Below are positions 9,241-18,982 of a DNA stretch of 64,000 nt, piece after piece. Source of the DNA: Serratia bockelmannii (GTDB lineage Bacteria; Pseudomonadota; Gammaproteobacteria; Enterobacterales; Enterobacteriaceae); NCBI RefSeq assembly GCF_008011855.1, contig NZ_VOUX01000033.1, positions 1,364,001-1,428,000 of the forward strand. The letters run 5' to 3'. A model generated the notes under the pieces. That model searched no databases. It was not told the origin of the DNA and saw nothing but the letters and a program-made list of their open reading frames with translations. The position numbers were made by a program, and so were the translations under genes. How positions within the stretch are numbered: the first letter of the stretch is position 1; each line of letters begins with the position of its first letter.

Positions 9241-10047
9241 TTAACCGTGCACCAAGGCGGTCAACCACTGCTGAATTTCCGCGCCGTGATTGTCGTACAG
9301 CAGCTTGAGGCTCATCACCAGCGAGACGATCACGATCATCGGCCGAATCAATTTCTGGCCGCGGGTCAGCACCATGTGCGCGCCCAAACGCGCCCCCAGC
9401 ACCTGCCCCACCAACATCACCAGACCAATGCTCCACACCACCTTGCCGCCGATGATGAACAGCGCCAGCCCGCCGACGTTGGAGGTAAAGTTCAGCACCT
9501 TGGCGTGCGCCGTGGACTTGGCGAGGTTGAAACCGCACAGCGTCACGTAGGCCAGCGCGTAGAATGACCCGGCGCCGGGGCCGAAGAAACCGTCGTAAAA
9601 CCCGACGCAACCGCCGGCCACCAGCCCGAACGGCAAGGCCCCGAGACGGCGTTGACGATCTTCCTCACCCAGTCGCGGCATCAACAAGAAATAGAGACCG
9701 ATGCCGATCACCAGCAGCGGCAACATCTGCCGCAGCAAATCGGCGCGCATATGCTGCACCAAAATGGCGCCGGCGATCGAGCCGATCAGCGTCAGAAAAA
9801 TCGTCAGCTTCTGGTCGTTGAGATTCACCGCTCGCCGACGAATGAAGTACAGACTGGCGGAGAAGGAGCCGCCGACCGACTGCAACTTATTGGTCGCCAG
9901 CGCCTGCGCCGGAGGAACCCCCACCGCCAGCAGGGCCGGCACCGTCAGCAACCCGCCGCCGCCGGCGATGGAGTCGATAAACCCCGCCAGCAGCGCTACC
10001 GCAAACAACACCCCGAGCATCTCGGGGCCAATGACGAACCAGTCCAT
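9241..10047 (-). CDS. yfcA: TSUP family membrane transporter YfcA
   Basis: 268 residues with about eight hydrophobic helices, typical of the TauE/SafE (TSUP) sulphite/sulphonate exporter family. Characteristic segments are AGFIDSIAGGGGLLTVPALL near the N-terminus, ATNKLQSVGGS and the second-repeat GFYDGFFGPGAGSF. The substrate in vivo is unknown. The gene starts 3 nt after the mepA stop and is likely in the aroC-mepA-yfcA transcription unit, as in E. coli. Confidence 0.92.
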   Translation of the reverse strand: MDWFVIGPEMLGVLFAVALLAGFIDSIAGGGGLLTVPALLAVGVPPAQALATNKLQSVGGSFSASLYFIRRRAVNLNDQKLTIFLTLIGSIAGAILVQHMRADLLRQMLPLLVIGIGLYFLLMPRLGEEDRQRRLGALPFGLVAGGCVGFYDGFFGPGAGSFYALAYVTLCGFNLAKSTAHAKVLNFTSNVGGLALFIIGGKVVWSIGLVMLVGQVLGARLGAHMVLTRGQKLIRPMIVIVSLVMSLKLLYDNHGAEIQQWLTALVHG

Positions 10048-10050
10048 GTG

Positions 10051-10878
10051 TTATTCCGCTGAGAAATGGTGATCCAGCAATGCCTGACAGGTCGGCGGTA
10101 ACGGCGGCGGCACGGGTTTGCCCGGCTTCGCGTTCGGCTGATGCGGCACGAACCAGCTCGCCAGTTCGGCGCCGCAGCCGTCGCCCGGCGGCGGCGTATC
10201 CTGCTCCTGGCACTCCAGGCTGCCGGCCGGACAACGCAGACGCACGTGCATGTGCGCACGGTGGCCGAACCACGGCCGCACCTTGTGCAGCCAGGCGCGA
10301 TCGGCGCCGGCGTCCAGGCACAGACGCTGCTTGATCGCCGGGTTGACGAAGATGCGCGTCACGTCCGCGTCCTGCGCCGCCAGTTTGATCAGCGACTCAA
10401 TTTGCGGCTGCCATTGGCTCGCCACCACCTGCTTGCCATCGCCCGACACCAGGTCGATCGGCTGCGGTTTGAGCAATTGCTGCTCGCTCCAGCGTTGGCG
10501 CGGCAACTGCAGCCAGATGTCAACGTCGAGCCCCGACTGGTGGCTGGCGTGGCCGCTGCTGAAGCGCCCACCGGCCGGCATCGCCATGTCGCCGATCAGC
10601 ACCGTGCCCAGCGCTTTCTGGTTCGCTTGGCTGCTGAGGCGCTGTATGAACGCCAGCAGATCCGGATGGCCGAAATAGCGGCGCTGGTCGGTACGCATCA
10701 CCTGGTAGTCCGGTGAATTCAGCGGCAACGGCTGCGCGCCGATGACGCAGCCGTTGGCGAAACCGCCCACCGCCTGCGGCGCGCCGGCCACCGGATGGTC
10801 GATTTTCTGCCACGGCGTCAGCGCCATGGCGGAAGCGGAGGCCGTCAAGGCCACCAGGCCCAACATCCAGTTTTTCAT
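10051..10878 (-). CDS. mepA: Penicillin-insensitive murein DD-endopeptidase
   Basis: 275 residues (E. coli 274). A Sec signal peptide covers about residues 1-19 (cleavage near AMA-LTP), so the enzyme works in the periplasm, cutting D-Ala-mDAP cross-links during sacculus growth. LAS-family zinc site: His113 and Asp120 in [14 protein letters not shown] and His211 in HMHVR. The conserved Cys residues known in MepA are also present. The gene is 5 nt downstream of aroC and 3 nt upstream of yfcA on the same strand. Confidence 0.96.
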   Translation of the reverse strand: MKNWMLGLVALTASASAMALTPWQKIDHPVAGAPQAVGGFANGCVIGAQPLPLNSPDYQVMRTDQRRYFGHPDLLAFIQRLSSQANQKALGTVLIGDMAMPAGGRFSSGHASHQSGLDVDIWLQLPRQRWSEQQLLKPQPIDLVSGDGKQVVASQWQPQIESLIKLAAQDADVTRIFVNPAIKQRLCLDAGADRAWLHKVRPWFGHRAHMHVRLRCPAGSLECQEQDTPPPGDGCGAELASWFVPHQPNAKPGKPVPPPLPPTCQALLDHHFSAE

Positions 10879-10883
10879 GGCGA

Positions 10884-11969
10884 TTACCAGCGAGGTACGT
10901 CGGAAACCACATCACCGTTTTGCGCACGCTGGCGCAGCAGGTGATCCATCAACACGATTGCCATCATCGCTTCGGCGATCGGCACGGCGCGGATGCCCAC
11001 GCACGGATCGTGGCGACCGCGGGTCACCATTTCCACCGCTTCGCCCTGGCGATTGATGGTGCGGCCCGGTACCATGATGCTGGAGGTCGGCTTCAGCGCC
11101 AGATGCGCGATCACCGGTTGGCCGCTGCTGATGCCGCCGAGAATGCCGCCGGCATGGTTGCTCTGGAAGCCTTCCGGGGTGATTTCATCGCGGTTTTCGC
11201 TGCCGCGTTTGGTCACGACAGCAAATCCGTCACCGATCTCCACGCCTTTCACCGCGTTGATGCTCATCAGCGCGTGCGCCAGATCGGCGTCGAGGCGATC
11301 AAACACCGGCTCGCCCAGGCCAACCGGCACGTTCTCCGCAATCACGCTGACCTTGGCGCCGATGGAGTCGCCCTCTTTTTTCAGCGCGCGCATCAGTTCG
11401 TCCAGCGCTTCCAGCTTGTCCGGATCCGGGCAGAAGAACGGGTTCTGTTCGACCTGATCCCAGTCTTTCAGCTCGCAGGTCACGTCGCCGATCTGCGCCA
11501 GATAGCCGCGCACCTGCACGCCGAACTTCTGCTGCAGGTATTTCTTGGCGATGGCGCCCGCCGCAACGCGCATGGCGGTTTCGCGCGCCGAAGAGCGGCC
11601 ACCGCCGCGATAGTCGCGCAGACCGTATTTCTGTTCGTAGGTGTAGTCGGCATGCCCCGGACGGAACACGTCTTTGATGGCGCTGTAGTCTTGCGAGCGC
11701 TGATCGGTGTTTTCAATGATCAGACCGATGCTGGTACCGGTGGTCACGCCTTCGAATACGCCGGAGAGAATGCGCACCTGATCCGGTTCGCGACGCTGGG
11801 TGGTGTAACGCGAGGTGCCCGGACGACGACGATCCAGATCGTGTTGCAAATCGGCTTCGGTGAGCGGAATGCCGGGCGGTACGCCATCGACGATACAACC
11901 CAGCGCCACCCCGTGAGATTCACCGAAGGTGGTGACGCGGAAAATCTGCCCAATACTGTTTCCTGCCAT
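10884..11969 (-). CDS. aroC: Chorismate synthase
   Basis: 361 residues from the ATG at 11969, the same length as E. coli AroC. A GTG codon sits directly before it, but the aaggag RBS is too close to that GTG. The enzyme uses reduced FMN to convert EPSP to chorismate, the branch point of aromatic biosynthesis. Signatures: [37 protein letters not shown] and the [14 protein letters not shown] stretch. It is cotranscribed with mepA and yfcA, and lies downstream of prmB with a ~65-bp gap. Confidence 0.97.
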   Translation of the reverse strand: MAGNSIGQIFRVTTFGESHGVALGCIVDGVPPGIPLTEADLQHDLDRRRPGTSRYTTQRREPDQVRILSGVFEGVTTGTSIGLIIENTDQRSQDYSAIKDVFRPGHADYTYEQKYGLRDYRGGGRSSARETAMRVAAGAIAKKYLQQKFGVQVRGYLAQIGDVTCELKDWDQVEQNPFFCPDPDKLEALDELMRALKKEGDSIGAKVSVIAENVPVGLGEPVFDRLDADLAHALMSINAVKGVEIGDGFAVVTKRGSENRDEITPEGFQSNHAGGILGGISSGQPVIAHLALKPTSSIMVPGRTINRQGEAVEMVTRGRHDPCVGIRAVPIAEAMMAIVLMDHLLRQRAQNGDVVSDVPRW

Positions 11970-12034
11970 CACGGCTCCTTACCGTTAGTCTTTTATCGTT
12001 ATGAGGCCCGCCATGCGGGCCCTGGAAATGCGGT

Positions 12035-12967
12035 TTAGCTGCGATAGAGGCTGAAGTGATCCTTGCAATCCACCAGCTGCTGTTTGGTCAGCATGAACAC
12101 GCCGTCGCCGCCGTTTTCGAATTCCAGCCAGGTGAACGGGATGTCCGGATATTGTTCCATCAGATGTACCATGCTGTTGCCCACTTCACAAATCAGCACG
12201 CCGTCGTCGGTCAGGTAGTCCGGCGCGCAGGCCAGGATGCGGCGCACCAGCTTCAGGCCGTCGCTGCCCGCCGCCAGGCCCAGTTCCGGCTCAAAGCGGA
12301 ACTCCTGCGGCAGATCGGACATGTCTTCCGCATCGACGTACGGCGGGTTGGTGACGATCAGATCGTACTGGATCGCGGGAACGTCGCGGAACAGATCGGA
12401 ACGGATCGGGATCACCTGATGTTCGACGCCGTGCGCCTGAATATTGCGCTCGGTCACCGCCAGCACTTCGCTGGAGATGTCCACCGCGTCCACTTCCGCT
12501 TCCGGGAAAGCGTAGCCACAGGCGATGGCGATGCAGCCGCTGCCGGTGCACATGTCGAGAATATGGCGTGGCGGGTGCGGGATCAGCGCGCTGAAACGAT
12601 CGTTGATCAGCTCACCGATCGGCGAGCGCGGCACCAACACGCGTTCGTCGACGTAGAATTCCATGCCGCAGAACCAGGCCTTGTTGGTCAGGTAAGCGAC
12701 CGGGATGCGTTCGTTGACGCGGCGGATCACGCGCTCAACGATGCGATGGCGCTCGCTGGAGGTCAGACGGGCGGTGTGCATGTCCTCCGGAATGTCCAAC
12801 GGCAGGAACAGGCTTGGCAGCACCAATTGCACCGCTTCGTCCCACGGATTGTCGGTTCCGTGACCATAATAGATATTGGCGGCGTTGAAGCGGCTTACCG
12901 TCCAGCGCAGCATATCTTGAATGGTGTGCAGTTCGTTCACTGCTTCGTCGACGAAAATTTTGTCCAA
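12035..12967 (-). CDS. prmB: 50S ribosomal protein L3 N5-glutamine methyltransferase
   Basis: 310 residues from a TTG start at 12967. This start is chosen because a strong Shine-Dalgarno GGAGGG lies 4 nt upstream, and the protein then begins [13 protein letters not shown], aligning with E. coli PrmB ([13 protein letters not shown], 310 aa). The longer frame up to 13096 would add 43 Arg-rich residues with no homology. It is a SAM-dependent methyltransferase with [13 protein letters not shown] (motif I) and the catalytic NPPY in VTNPPYVD, and it methylates Gln of ribosomal protein L3. It is divergent from smrB. Confidence 0.95.
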   Translation of the reverse strand: MDKIFVDEAVNELHTIQDMLRWTVSRFNAANIYYGHGTDNPWDEAVQLVLPSLFLPLDIPEDMHTARLTSSERHRIVERVIRRVNERIPVAYLTNKAWFCGMEFYVDERVLVPRSPIGELINDRFSALIPHPPRHILDMCTGSGCIAIACGYAFPEAEVDAVDISSEVLAVTERNIQAHGVEHQVIPIRSDLFRDVPAIQYDLIVTNPPYVDAEDMSDLPQEFRFEPELGLAAGSDGLKLVRRILACAPDYLTDDGVLICEVGNSMVHLMEQYPDIPFTWLEFENGGDGVFMLTKQQLVDCKDHFSLYRS

Positions 12968-13137
12968 TTTGCCCTCCGGCAGGCGCTGTGTTTCATGATT
13001 TAGCCGCATAGTTTGCCATGAAGCCCGCGACAAATCACGCGCGCCCCTCGCGCTTTTCACTCTGGCCCGAGTTTTGCGTCGACAGCGCTCATTCACAAGG
13101 TAAACTAGCGAAATAAACGATTTCCGGTGAATGAAGC

Positions 13138-13668
13138 ATGAAGAACAAGCCCCCTCTGAGCAAAGACGAACAACAGCTCTTCAGAGAGTCGGTGGCGGGC
13201 GCAAAAAAGCTGCGCCAGGACACCATCGTCCACCGCCCGCCGAAGCTCAAGGTCAAACAGGTTGCGCCGCAGCGGCTGCTGCAGGAGCAGGTCGATGCCA
13301 GCTATTATTTTTCAGATGAATATCAGCCGCAGCTGGAAGAGGAAGGCCCGACGCGCTACGTGCGCCCCGGCAGCAGCCCGTATGAGCTGAAGAAGCTGCG
13401 ACGCGGCGATTATTCGCCGGAGCTGTTTCTCGATTTGCACGGCCTGACCCAGCTGCAGGCCAAGCAGGAGCTGGGGGCGTTGATCGCCGCCTGCAAACGC
13501 GAGCACGTGCACTGCGCCTGCGTGATGCACGGGCACGGCAAACACATTCTCAAACAGCAAACGCCGCTGTGGCTTGCGCAGCATCCCGACGTGCTGGCGT
13601 TCCATCAGGCGCCGAAGGAATGGGGCGGCAACGCCGCCGTCCTGCTGTTGGTGGAGCTGGCAGAATAG
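13138..13668 (+). CDS. smrB: Ribosome-rescue endonuclease SmrB
   Basis: 176 residues. SmrB (YfcN) binds collided ribosomes and cleaves the mRNA between them to start rescue. It has the N-terminal basic extension (residues ~1-60) used for ribosome contact. A C-terminal Smr domain follows, with [15 protein letters not shown] and the catalytic MHGHGKHIL (DLH and HGHG signatures). It starts 170 nt from the divergent prmB start, and a terminator follows the gene. Confidence 0.95.
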   Translation: MKNKPPLSKDEQQLFRESVAGAKKLRQDTIVHRPPKLKVKQVAPQRLLQEQVDASYYFSDEYQPQLEEEGPTRYVRPGSSPYELKKLRRGDYSPELFLDLHGLTQLQAKQELGALIAACKREHVHCACVMHGHGKHILKQQTPLWLAQHPDVLAFHQAPKEWGGNAAVLLLVELAE

Positions 13669-13684
13669 CCCCCCCGCAGAAACG

Positions 13685-13715
13685 ACTCAGGGCGATGTCA
13701 GACATCGCCCTGAGT
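13685..13715. terminator. Bidirectional terminator between smrB and sixA
   Basis: Long near-perfect inverted repeat ACTCAGGGCGATGTC / GACATCGCCCTGAGT, followed by TTTATT. It lies between convergent genes. Confidence 0.85.
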
Positions 13716-13738
13716 TTATTCCGCACCGCATCCGCGGC

Positions 13739-14221
13739 TCACACTTTGGCCATCACCTGCGACGGGCTGACCTGCCATTCAAATTTGCCGTAGCTGCCGT
13801 CCGCCGGCAGATCGACGTTAGCGATCGCCGAGGTCGCGAACATCGGCGGGCACTCGCCCGGGCACAGTTCAGCCACCAGGTAGCCCACCAGCGGCAGGTG
13901 CGACACGATCAGCACCGAGCTCACCCCTTGCATCGCCAGCGCCTGCAGATAGCTGCCGACCTGTTCGGCGTTGCCGCCCGGCGTCAGCTCGGGCAGCACT
14001 TCTTCGCCCTCCGGCAGCGTCAAGGCTTCACGCACCGTCGCCAGCGTCTGTTCGGCCCGCAGATAGGGGCTGACCAGCACGCGTTCAATATCCACAGACT
14101 TGGTGTTCAACCAGGCCGCCATCTGACGGGACTCGTCGCGGCCGCACAGGGTAAGGGGCCTTACCGCATCGCTGGCTGCCTCGAGCGCCGCCTCTCCGTG
14201 ACGCATAATCAAAACTTGCAT
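13739..14221 (-). CDS. sixA: Phosphohistidine phosphatase SixA
   Basis: 160 residues. It is a histidine-phosphatase-fold enzyme with the nucleophile His8 in MRHGEA, a second catalytic region at VSHLPLVG, and short loops typical of SixA. In E. coli SixA dephosphorylates the PTSNtr protein NPr (and was first tied to ArcB). It is transcribed alone on the minus strand, with a ~390-bp non-coding region between its start and the end of fadJ. Confidence 0.94.
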   Translation of the reverse strand: MQVLIMRHGEAALEAASDAVRPLTLCGRDESRQMAAWLNTKSVDIERVLVSPYLRAEQTLATVREALTLPEGEEVLPELTPGGNAEQVGSYLQALAMQGVSSVLIVSHLPLVGYLVAELCPGECPPMFATSAIANVDLPADGSYGKFEWQVSPSQVMAKV

Positions 14222-14609
14222 ATTGCACCGCTGTTGTTGACAAAGTAACGCTATACAGAAACGCCGTGCGTGCTGTACCGCCGAGTTTTACAACCCAAAG
14301 CCAAAGCTTTAAAACGATAACGCGCCGTCTCTTTATGGCGGCCGGGCATTTTGCCTGAAAGTTTGCCTAAAGAAAATGCTGTTTTTTACAGCAACCCTCC
14401 CCTGGCAAACCTCGATTGCTCACAGAACAATCAATTCAACGGGTTAAATTTTAACCTTACCGCCATGAAATTTATTGATGACGGTCAAGCTAACTTACCG
14501 CTGCCTACGCCTTGCTGTACAGCCTCACCGGCTGACGCTGTTACAAGGAGTGATGGCGATCACAACGCGGCCCTGTTGCAACTATAGTGCAAATCGGGCC
14601 GCCCTGCGT
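14222..14609. other. Non-coding gap between sixA and fadJ
   Basis: 388 bp with no credible gene. The only ORFs lack a ribosome site and family features. The region holds AT-rich promoter-like sequence near sixA and, at 14545-14566, a strong CRP-like dyad. I see no U-tailed hairpin for fadJ here. Confidence 0.6.
14545..14566. promoter_or_regulatory. CRP-like site of unknown target
   Basis: The core is AGTGA-TGGCGA-TCACA, one mismatch from the TGTGA-N6-TCACA consensus. It lies ~325 bp upstream of the sixA start and ~45 bp beyond the fadJ stop, so the gene it serves is unclear. Confidence 0.5.
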
Positions 14610-16778
14610 TCAGCTCCCCAGCGGGTAAAAACGCTCGCCCTGCTGCGCCATGCGCTGCAAGCGTTCGCACGGCGCGAAGTGCTCGCCGTGCTGCTGGCGC
14701 AGGTATTCCAACGTTTTCACCACTTTTTCGGCGCCGAGCTCGTCCATATAGCGGAACGGGCCGCCGAGGAACGGCGGGAAGCCGATGCCGAACACCGCGC
14801 CGATGTCGCCGTCGCGCGCGCTGCGGATCACGCCTTCATCCAGGCAGCGCGCCGCTTCGTTCAGCATCATCATCACGCAGCGCTGGGCGACGGTCGCCGG
14901 CAGCATGTGCGCCTTCGGCGTGACGCCGAGCAACGTATACAATGAGGTATCCGCACGTTTACGCCGCTGCCGCTGCTGCCCTTCGCTCGGGTAAAGATAG
15001 AAGCCGCGGCCGTTCTTGCGCCCTTTACGCCCGTCCTTCAGCACCGCATCGAACGCAGCCGGCGCGGCGAAGCGCGGCCCCAGCGCCTCGACCAGCACCG
15101 GAATGATCTTGGTGCCGACGTCGATGCCCACTTCGTCCAACAGGGTGATCGGGCCGACCGGGAAACCGAAGTCCACCAGCGCCTTGTCCAGCGACTCCAT
15201 CGGCTCGCCTTCCAGCAGGCAACGGGCCGCTTCGTTGATGTACGGCGCCAGGATGCGGTTGACATAAAAACCCGCGCTGTCGCCCACCACGATAGCGGTC
15301 TTGCCCTGCTTGTGCGCCAGCGCCACGGTGGTCGCGATAGTCTCTTCGCTGGTGCCGGCGTGCGGGATCACTTCCACCAGCGGCATTTTGTCCACCGGGC
15401 TAAAGTAGTGCAGACCGATCACCTGCTGCGGCCGCTGGGCTTTTTCGGCGATGTGGCCGATAGGCAACGAGGAAGTATTGGAGGCAAACACGGTATGCGG
15501 CGCACAGTTCGCTTCGACCTCGGCCACCATCTTCTGCTTCAGCGCCAGATCCTCAAACACCGCCTCGACCACGATATCCACCTGCTCAAAGCCGGTGTAA
15601 TCGGTAGAGCCGGAGATCAGCATCATCTGTTTTTGCCGTTCCGCCGGGCGCATGCGCTTGCTGCGTACCCGTTTGCCAAGCACGTCCCAGCTGTATTTCA
15701 GCGCGTGATTGATGCCGGTTTCATTAATGTCTTTGATACGAACCGGCAAACCGCCGCGCGTGGCGGTGACGCAGGCGATGCCGCCGCCCATCAGGCCGCC
15801 GCCGAGAATGCCGACGCGATGCAGGGCATGCGGCTTGGCATTGCCGCCCCGCTCTTTTTTCAGCGCAGTGGAGGCGAAGAACAGGCTGCGCAGCGCCGCC
15901 GACTGCGGCGTCATCGCCAGTTCGCCAAAGGCGCGCGCTTCGGCTTCATAGCCGCTGGCGCTGCCGTGATCCAGCCCGGTGCGCACTACCTGAATGATGC
16001 GTTCCGCCGCCGGGTAGTTGCCGTGGGTTTTCGCCAACGTTTTTTTGCGCACAATGCTGAACAGCAGATTTCTGCCCAGCGGGCCATTGAGCAGGCGATC
16101 CTGCCACGGCAGCTCGCGCTGATGCTTCCAGCCCTGTTTCACCCGCTCGATGGCGGTCTGCAACAGGATCGACTGCGGCACGGCGTCGTCCACCAGCCCC
16201 ATGCGCAGCGCCTGGCGGGCGCGAATGTGCTTGCCGGTCAGGATCATGTCCAGCGCCTTGGCGGCGCCAACCAAGCGCGGCAGGCGCTGAGTGCCGCCGG
16301 AGCCCGGCAGCAGGCCCAGCTGCACTTCCGGCAGACCGAGCGCGGTTTTGTCATCCAACGAACAGACGCGGCCGTGGCAGGCCAGCGCCAATTCCAGGCC
16401 GCCGCCCAGGCAGGCGCCATGAATGGCGGCCACCACCGGCACCGGGAAGGCGGCGATCTGCGCTAGCGTGCTCTGCCCTTTCTTGGCCAGCGTTTCCGCC
16501 TCTTTGGCGCTGGTGCAGGCGGCAATCATGGTGATGTCGGCGCCGGCGATAAACGAGTCCGGCTTGCCGGAAACGATCACCAATCCTTCCAGCGCGGTAT
16601 GCTGCTGCGCCCGGATCAGCACGTCGTTCACCTGTTCGACGAACTCGGCCTTGAGCGTATTGACCTTATCGCCCGGCACGTCGATGGTGATCACGCCGAT
16701 GTTGTCGGGACGAATCGTCAGCTGAAAGGCCGACGGTTTGGCCCGCTGTTCGTGCAATGCGTTTTCGGCACTCATCAT
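14610..16778 (-). CDS. fadJ: Fatty acid oxidation complex alpha subunit FadJ
   Basis: 722 residues (E. coli 714). It is a bifunctional enoyl-CoA hydratase / 3-hydroxyacyl-CoA dehydrogenase. The N-terminal crotonase domain (~10-200) has [18 protein letters not shown] and [14 protein letters not shown]. The dehydrogenase domain starts near residue 320 with [14 protein letters not shown] (NAD-binding), with VVEAVFED and [17 protein letters not shown] further on. It forms the complex used mainly in anaerobic beta-oxidation together with FadI. Its start overlaps the fadI stop (ATGA), indicating translational coupling. Confidence 0.97.
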   Translation of the reverse strand: MMSAENALHEQRAKPSAFQLTIRPDNIGVITIDVPGDKVNTLKAEFVEQVNDVLIRAQQHTALEGLVIVSGKPDSFIAGADITMIAACTSAKEAETLAKKGQSTLAQIAAFPVPVVAAIHGACLGGGLELALACHGRVCSLDDKTALGLPEVQLGLLPGSGGTQRLPRLVGAAKALDMILTGKHIRARQALRMGLVDDAVPQSILLQTAIERVKQGWKHQRELPWQDRLLNGPLGRNLLFSIVRKKTLAKTHGNYPAAERIIQVVRTGLDHGSASGYEAEARAFGELAMTPQSAALRSLFFASTALKKERGGNAKPHALHRVGILGGGLMGGGIACVTATRGGLPVRIKDINETGINHALKYSWDVLGKRVRSKRMRPAERQKQMMLISGSTDYTGFEQVDIVVEAVFEDLALKQKMVAEVEANCAPHTVFASNTSSLPIGHIAEKAQRPQQVIGLHYFSPVDKMPLVEVIPHAGTSEETIATTVALAHKQGKTAIVVGDSAGFYVNRILAPYINEAARCLLEGEPMESLDKALVDFGFPVGPITLLDEVGIDVGTKIIPVLVEALGPRFAAPAAFDAVLKDGRKGRKNGRGFYLYPSEGQQRQRRKRADTSLYTLLGVTPKAHMLPATVAQRCVMMMLNEAARCLDEGVIRSARDGDIGAVFGIGFPPFLGGPFRYMDELGAEKVVKTLEYLRQQHGEHFAPCERLQRMAQQGERFYPLGS

Positions 16779-18085
16779 TCCACCTCCACGATCATCGCGG
16801 CCCCTAACCCGCCGGCGGCGCAGGCGGTGGTCAGGCCCAGCCCGCCGCCGCGGCGTTTCAGCTCGCGCAACGTCTGGGTGATCATGCGCGCGCCGGTGGC
16901 GGCGAATGGGTGGCCATAGGCGATGGAACCACCCAAGACGTTGAATTTGTCCATGTCCACCTCACCGATCGCCTGGCTGCGGCCAAGCTTCTCGCGGGCG
17001 AACGCTTCGCTGGCAAACATCTTCAGGTTGGCCAGCGTTTGCGCAGCGAAGGCTTCATGCATGTCGATGAGCGTCAGATCGGCCAGACCGATGCCGGCGC
17101 GATCCAGCGCCAGCGGCGTAGCGTAGGAAGGCCCCAGCAGCATGTCTTCCCACACGTCGATGGCGGCGAAGGCGAAACTGCGTAGATAGCCGAGCGGCTG
17201 CAGCCCCAGCTCTTTGGCGCGCGATTCGCTCATCATCAGTACCGCCGCCGCGCCGTCGGTCAACGGCGTGCTGTTGGCCGCAGTGACGCTGCCGTGTTTG
17301 CGATCGAACGCCGGTTTCAGCTTGGCGTAGGAAGCCAGGCTGGAGTCTTTGCGGATATTGTTGTCTTCAGAAAGCTGCGCGCGGTAAGGCGGCACGTAGG
17401 CCGTCATCACCTCATCGCGCAGCCACCCCTCACGCCAGGCCCTGGCCGCCAGTTCATGGGAACGGTGCGCCAGCGCATCCTGCGCTTCGCGGGTGATGCC
17501 GTGGCTTTTCGCCATTTGCTCAGCGGTATCGCCCATGCGCAGACCGGTGGAATACTCCGCCACCGCCGGCGGCACCGGCATCAGATCGCGGAATTTCAGC
17601 CGGCTGAACAGTTTGAGACGCTGCGACAGCGTGCGCGCCTTGTTGACGTCCACCAGCGTGCGCGCCAACGCCTTGCTGACGCCGATCGGCAAGACGGAAG
17701 AAGAGTCCGCCCCGCCGGCGATACCGACGCTGATGCTGCCGGCCATGATGCTCTCCGCCACGTTGGCGATCGCCTGGAAGCTGGTGGCGCAGGCACGCGA
17801 CACGCTGTAAGCGTCGGTATGAACGCTCATACCGGTACCGAGCACGATTTCACGCGCGATGTTCGGCGCCTCGGGCATTTGCACCACCTGGCCGAACACC
17901 AGCTGTTCGATCAGCTGCGGATCGATGCCGCTACGCGCCAACAGCTCGCTCACCGCCGTTTTCCCTAAATCCACCGCCGGAATGCCGTGATAGGCAGTTG
18001 CCTGTTTGGCAAAGGGGGTACGCAGTCCATTCACAATCGCAATGCGGTCACCATGACGGGTCACCAACGGCAGTGCCTTACTCAT
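16775..18085 (-). CDS. fadI: Acetyl-CoA acyltransferase FadI (3-ketoacyl-CoA thiolase)
   Basis: 436 residues from the ATG at 18085, equal to E. coli FadI. The frame extends 25 codons further, but caggag is positioned 5 nt before this ATG and homology starts here. Thiolase signatures: nucleophile Cys in [48 protein letters not shown] (His), and the C-terminal [12 protein letters not shown] (Cys). It cleaves 3-ketoacyl-CoA to acetyl-CoA and shortened acyl-CoA. It is the first gene of fadIJ. A FadR-type operator lies ~40 bp upstream. Confidence 0.97.
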   Translation of the reverse strand: MSKALPLVTRHGDRIAIVNGLRTPFAKQATAYHGIPAVDLGKTAVSELLARSGIDPQLIEQLVFGQVVQMPEAPNIAREIVLGTGMSVHTDAYSVSRACATSFQAIANVAESIMAGSISVGIAGGADSSSVLPIGVSKALARTLVDVNKARTLSQRLKLFSRLKFRDLMPVPPAVAEYSTGLRMGDTAEQMAKSHGITREAQDALAHRSHELAARAWREGWLRDEVMTAYVPPYRAQLSEDNNIRKDSSLASYAKLKPAFDRKHGSVTAANSTPLTDGAAAVLMMSESRAKELGLQPLGYLRSFAFAAIDVWEDMLLGPSYATPLALDRAGIGLADLTLIDMHEAFAAQTLANLKMFASEAFAREKLGRSQAIGEVDMDKFNVLGGSIAYGHPFAATGARMITQTLRELKRRGGGLGLTTACAAGGLGAAMIVEVE

Positions 18086-18125
18086 AAATGCTCCTGAAGA
18101 AAATAACGTCAGCGCAATGGGCAGA

Positions 18126-18142
18126 AAGAGGTCTGACCTGAT
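18126..18142 (-). promoter_or_regulatory. FadR operator at fadIJ
   Basis: AAGAGGTCTGACCTGAT keeps the GGT..GACC.GAT core of the FadR consensus. It lies 41 bp upstream of the fadI ATG, where bound FadR would block transcription in the absence of long-chain acyl-CoA. Confidence 0.75.
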
Positions 18143-18237
18143 GAGGTCATTGTTAACCAAACGGTTACATTTGGCAAACCGGCAGAGATCAAAACTGCGA
18201 GCAGGCGCACTTTCTATCGGGGCGGCACGGGGAAGGA

Positions 18238-18272
18238 AATCCCCGGCGCGCAGCAGGCGGCGCCGGGGGTAA
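18238..18272 (-). terminator. Possible yfcZ terminator
   Basis: A GC-rich inverted repeat (CCCCGGCG / CGCCGGGG) lies 8 nt past the yfcZ stop on the minus strand and is followed there by ATTTCC. The U-run is weak. Confidence 0.45.
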
Positions 18273-18280
18273 AGCGGGGA

Positions 18281-18577
18281 TTAACGCAGGCCGAGCTGGA
18301 AGATCAGGGTTTCCGCCTGGCAGGCGAAGGTGAAATCGGCCTCCAACTGCACGCCACCGTCAACCGGTTTAATGCTACTGCTGATGTCACAAGGATCGGA
18401 TTCGACCGCGCGCGCCTTTTCGCTCAGGGCGGCCAGCATCGCTTCCGCATCTTGTTGATTACTGAACACCTGGCTGTAGGACGCGGTGCAATCGGTGTTA
18501 TCCATCACGGTGCCGACATCCACGCAGCAACACGCGGCGGTTTCCTGGGCGCTGCATTTATTAATTGCATCTGACAT
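18281..18577 (-). CDS. yfcZ: YfcZ/YiiS family protein
   Basis: 98 residues, Cys-rich near the N-terminus (KCSAQETAACCCVDVGTVMD), matching the DUF406 family of small soluble proteins of unknown function. It lies between fadI and fadL, exactly as yfcZ does in E. coli. RBS gaggag is 8 nt before the ATG. It has no signal peptide. The cluster of vicinal Cys suggests metal or redox chemistry, but that is an inference. Confidence 0.9.
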   Translation of the reverse strand: MSDAINKCSAQETAACCCVDVGTVMDNTDCTASYSQVFSNQQDAEAMLAALSEKARAVESDPCDISSSIKPVDGGVQLEADFTFACQAETLIFQLGLR

Positions 18578-18710
18578 GATTGGTTCTCCTCAAGGGCCTC
18601 TGTTATCAGCCCAAATTGCCGTTTCACTCACCGGCACAAAGCCACAAAATTCTGCGGGTATTTTACGCTTCCACGCCGGCAATCACTAGCACTTACTTTT
18701 ACTGGGTGTT

Positions 18711-18732
18711 TTAAGTGATGGAAATCACAAAT
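18711..18732. promoter_or_regulatory. CRP-like site between yfcZ and fadL
   Basis: The core is AGTGA-TGGAAA-TCACA, one mismatch from the CRP consensus. It is ~140 bp upstream of yfcZ and ~250 bp upstream of fadL. fadL is a known CRP target in E. coli, but the distance leaves the target open. Confidence 0.55.
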
Positions 18733-18853
18733 AAAAATGAGCGTCTGCTAAGGAATGGTAAGAATTTTGTTATTTACCGCTGGCTTTTTGTTAAGCAGAT
18801 CTCTTTTTTGATATCAGGTTGGAAATATTTCAAAAACAAACTTGCAACATTTT

Positions 18854-18870
18854 CACAGGTCAGACCTATA
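18854..18870 (+). promoter_or_regulatory. FadR operator 1 at fadL
   Basis: CACAGGTCAGACCTATA contains the GGTCAGACC core of the FadR dyad. The centre is ~120 bp upstream of the fadL ATG. Confidence 0.7.
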
Positions 18871-18877
18871 CTTCAGC

Positions 18878-18894
18878 CACTGGTCTGATTTGTC
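18878..18894 (+). promoter_or_regulatory. FadR operator 2 (weaker) at fadL
   Basis: CACTGGTCTGATTTGTC keeps CTGGTCTGA but has a degenerate right half. The spacing from operator 1 is 24 bp. E. coli fadL also has one strong and one weak FadR site. Confidence 0.6.
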
Positions 18895-18982
18895 TGAACG
18901 ATAACGGACCCTACAATCCCGCGCTCCTTGTTACTTCGTGTAACAATAGTTTAAATAATAAACACATAATGAGGTTTTGGTC

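Larger units (their letters stand above)
18578..18982. other. fadL/yfcZ divergent promoter region
   Basis: 405 bp, AT-rich and without a gene. It carries a CRP-like dyad (18711-18732) and two FadR-like dyads (18854-18870 and 18878-18894) before fadL. Confidence 0.7.

Noticed and set aside
14351-14587. 78-codon ORF between sixA and fadJ
   Set aside because: No RBS or homology, and it runs across the CRP-like site. Treated as non-coding.
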